Shown here one piece after another: positions 7,604-9,257 of a stretch of DNA of 9,257 bases (position 1 is its first letter; every line of letters begins with the position of its first letter). This DNA is from an uncultured Burkholderiales bacterium (GTDB lineage: Bacteria; Pseudomonadota; Gammaproteobacteria; Burkholderiales; Burkholderiaceae_D): contig CALMOR010000048.1 in NCBI GenBank assembly GCA_937872165.1, positions 1 through 9,257 of the forward strand, in the 5' to 3' direction. Made by a program: the position numbers and the translations under genes. The notes under the pieces were generated by a model. The model was given only the letters and a program-made list of their open reading frames with translations, ran no database searches and had not been told where the DNA came from.

Positions 7604-8206
7604 ATGCAAAAATTCAACAACGTGTGCCACGCCCTGATCGTTTTTTCGCTTCTTGCCTGCGCGGCTTCCGCCAACGCCGCCGAAATCGCGGCAGCTACCG
7701 ACCCTGTCGCAGTTCCTTCGACCTACAACCTCTTCACCAGCTGGTTCGCCCCGCAGGCGGCCATGGGCGAAGACCCGCTTCTCGTCGAGAACGAGAACGG
7801 TCTCGCGCAACTGCCGCGAACCGCGGCGCTCCACGCGAGCGACCTCGTCGTCGACGCGCTCGGCCTCCTCGGCATCAGCTATCGCCTCGGCGGCAGCAGC
7901 CCGGAGTCGGGCTTCGACTGCAGCGGCATGGTGCGCTACGTCTTCCAGAACGCACTCGGAATGGACCTGCCGCGCCGCGCCGAAGAGATCAGCAGGGTGG
8001 GCCGCAAGGTCGACCGGAACGAACTGAAGCCGGGTGACCTGGTCTTCTACAAGACGCTCCGCCGGACCATCTCGCACGTCGGCATCTACCTCGGCGACAA
8101 CCGCTTCATCCACGCACCGTCGGCCGGCGGCGCCGTTCGTGTCGACGACATGGGTCAGAGTTATTGGGCCGCCCGCTTCATCGCGGCGCGACGGGTAGCG
8201 CCCTGA
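7604..8206 (+). CDS. Secreted NlpC/P60 (C40) peptidoglycan hydrolase
   Basis: A 200-residue cell-wall cysteine peptidase, predicted to cleave peptide stems of peptidoglycan in the periplasm. Residues 1-25 form a signal peptide: a lysine near the N-terminus, a hydrophobic core ALIVFSLLACAA, and ANA before the likely cleavage at 25/26. A linker of about 50 residues precedes the NlpC/P60 domain at about 77-197. The catalytic triad is visible as Cys106 in FDCSGMVRYVF, His158 in SHVGIYLG and His170 in FIHAPSAGG. YRLGG and LKPGDLVFY are further family motifs. The start is certain in frame, because a TAA stop lies only three codons upstream (7592). There is no ribosome binding site before it. It is divergent from prpE and convergent with the 63-aa gene. 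Confidence 0.94.
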   Translation: MQKFNNVCHALIVFSLLACAASANAAEIAAATDPVAVPSTYNLFTSWFAPQAAMGEDPLLVENENGLAQLPRTAALHASDLVVDALGLLGISYRLGGSSPESGFDCSGMVRYVFQNALGMDLPRRAEEISRVGRKVDRNELKPGDLVFYKTLRRTISHVGIYLGDNRFIHAPSAGGAVRVDDMGQSYWAARFIAARRVAP

Positions 8207-8212
8207 GGCGTC

Positions 8213-8228
8213 CCGCGCCGCGGCGCGG
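8213..8228. terminator. GC palindrome between convergent genes, possible bidirectional terminator
   Basis: CCGCGCCGCGGCGCGG is a perfect 16-bp palindrome starting 7 nt after the NlpC stop and ending 18 nt before the stop of the convergent 63-aa gene. As RNA it can form a 6-bp stem with a 4-nt loop from either strand. An alternative stem pairs 8220-8225 with 8239-8244. Neither strand shows a U-tract, so termination activity is inferred from location. Confidence 0.4.
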
Positions 8229-8246
8229 ACGAAGGGAACGCCGCGC

Positions 8247-8438
8247 TCAAGGGATGACGACCCAGGATGCCTTCATCGCGGCCAGGGCCTCCTCGAGTTC
8301 GAGGCTGAGCTTCTCGAGCGGCTCGGCGTCGTAGACGACCCCGAGGCGCATCTTCCGGCAGGCACGGATGTAGCGGGTCTGGGCAAGGTCGGCCTGCCGT
8401 ATCAACTCGGCCGACTGCTCACTCAAGCGAATCTTCAT
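8247..8438 (-). CDS. Small conserved-looking hypothetical protein, 63 aa
   Basis: I do not recognise this protein. It has 63 residues starting MKIRLSEQSAELIRQADLAQ, is rich in leucine, glutamate and arginine, and contains two probable helices at about residues 5-29 and 38-57 with a short link through GVVYDAEP. It ends in a hydrophobic WVVIP. It has no signal peptide or membrane segment, and its single cysteine (residue 27) is not part of a metal motif. The start is fixed by a near-perfect ribosome binding site. The frame continues upstream to 8540, but that extension has no such support. It is transcribed away from the tRNA gene and convergent with the NlpC gene. The organised amphipathic composition and strong translation signal make it a likely real gene. 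Confidence 0.75.
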   Translation of the reverse strand: MKIRLSEQSAELIRQADLAQTRYIRACRKMRLGVVYDAEPLEKLSLELEEALAAMKASWVVIP

Positions 8439-8442
8439 TACT

Positions 8443-8449
8443 CCTCCTT
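8443..8449 (-). promoter_or_regulatory. Strong ribosome binding site of the 63-aa gene
   Basis: AAGGAGG on the minus strand is followed by 4 nt and then the ATG at 8438. It is the most complete Shine-Dalgarno sequence in the window and decides the start over the upstream in-frame codons. Confidence 0.8.
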
Positions 8450-8541
8450 GCCTTCGAGCAGCAAGAGGGATGCCCGGTGAGATGCTGCCCGTTCGAGTTG
8501 GGTGCGAGCTCGTCGCTGCATCGTCGCAGTATCGCTGCACT

Positions 8542-8569
8542 TTGCGACCGCTTCGCCCGCAGCTATAAT
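8542..8569 (+). promoter_or_regulatory. Promoter of tRNA-Ser
   Basis: A perfect -10 box TATAAT (8564-8569) is preceded, with a 16-nt spacer, by TTGCGA (8542-8547), which matches four of six -35 positions. A GC-rich stretch CGCGCCC follows the -10 directly. Such GC-rich discriminators are typical of stable-RNA promoters under stringent (ppGpp) control. Transcription would start near 8576, giving a 5' leader of about 70 nt. Confidence 0.75.
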
Positions 8570-8597
8570 CGCGCCCTTCGTTCGCGACGGCGACGAT

Positions 8598-8631
8598 GCG
8601 GACGTCCTGGATTCGACCCCTCGACGTCCGC
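8598..8631 (+). repeat. 9-bp inverted repeat in the tRNA 5' leader
   Basis: GCGGACGTC (8598-8606) and GACGTCCGC (8623-8631) are perfectly complementary and flank a 16-nt loop. It lies inside the predicted pre-tRNA leader, ending 14 nt before the mature tRNA. It may be a processing or stability element, or a binding site in DNA. Confidence 0.6.
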
Positions 8632-8645
8632 GCAGGAAGACCATC

Positions 8646-9148
<503 letters not shown>

Positions 9149-9257
9149 GTGAACCTGCATCTCCACGGTACGAGCCGGCTCAAGCTGCTGGCCGCGGCCG
9201 CCGTCGGCAGCTGGGCTCTGCTGGTCGGGTCGGTGCATGGCCGTCTCGGGGCCAACG
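9149..9257 (+). CDS. N-terminus of a probable exported protein (3'-truncated)
   Basis: The frame from GTG 9149 is open to the right edge, giving 36 residues. It reads as a signal peptide or N-terminal membrane anchor: a basic segment ending in SRLKL, then a hydrophobic core LAAAAVGSWALLVGSV, then HGRLGAN. A stop in the same frame at 9083 and the lack of any in-frame ATG make GTG 9149 the best start, although no good ribosome binding site precedes it. The GGAGG at 9121 is too far upstream and lies in a palindrome. The product family cannot be judged from this fragment. The opposite strand is also open here but gives an unstructured arginine-rich translation. Confidence 0.5.
   Translation, partial: MNLHLHGTSRLKLLAAAAVGSWALLVGSVHGRLGAN

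Noticed and set aside
7169..8113. 314-residue minus-strand open frame spanning the prpE-NlpC divergent region
   Set aside because: It overlaps the catalytic part of the NlpC gene antisense and the prpE N-terminus in another frame. It has no recognisable domain.

Overview
The window is high-GC bacterial chromosome with conventional, densely packed genes. The gene set (class II fumarase, propionyl-CoA synthetase, M61 and NlpC/P60 peptidases) and a tRNA gene with encoded CCA suggest a proteobacterium, most likely a Burkholderiales-type betaproteobacterium. That placement is an inference from protein flavour and base composition, not a proof. No insertion sequence, integrase, phage gene or CRISPR array is visible.

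Layout. A 5'-truncated M61 peptidase with a PDZ domain runs rightward from the left edge to 1867. A 342-bp gap (1868-2209) between convergent genes holds a 9-bp tandem repeat and small GC hairpins. A compact leftward block follows, in transcription order: prpE (7385-5436), a GlcG/HbpS-family protein (5414-5010), a YdcF/SanA-like membrane protein (4985-4215), fumC (4197-2794) and a RimJ/RimL-like GNAT acetyltransferase (2779-2210). Gaps are only 14-24 nt, so these five genes probably form one operon. A 218-bp divergent region (7386-7603) separates it from a rightward secreted NlpC/P60 hydrolase (7604-8206). The NlpC promoter is a near-consensus sigma70 site placed so close to the ATG that the message may be leaderless. 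A 63-aa protein of unknown function (8438-8247, leftward, very strong ribosome binding site) converges on the NlpC gene. A tRNA-Ser(CGA) gene (8646-8735) follows, with a perfect -10 box upstream and a 9-bp inverted repeat in its 5' leader. A gene-free stretch (8736-9148) leads to the start of a rightward, probably exported protein (GTG at 9149) cut by the right edge.

How the genes fit together. PrpE activates propionate to propionyl-CoA. If the methylcitrate cycle operates, this carbon leaves as succinate and pyruvate, and fumarase acts on the fumarate made from succinate. Co-transcription of prpE and fumC is therefore metabolically sensible, although the prpB/prpC/prpD genes are not in the window. 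The GlcG-like, YdcF-like and GNAT proteins have no obvious direct step in that route. The two peptidases and the YdcF-like protein are the cell-envelope or protein-turnover components.

I see no clear undescribed system. The items most worth a second look are the possibly leaderless NlpC transcript, the mixed prpE-fumC operon, the hairpin before the tRNA and the conserved-looking 63-aa protein.
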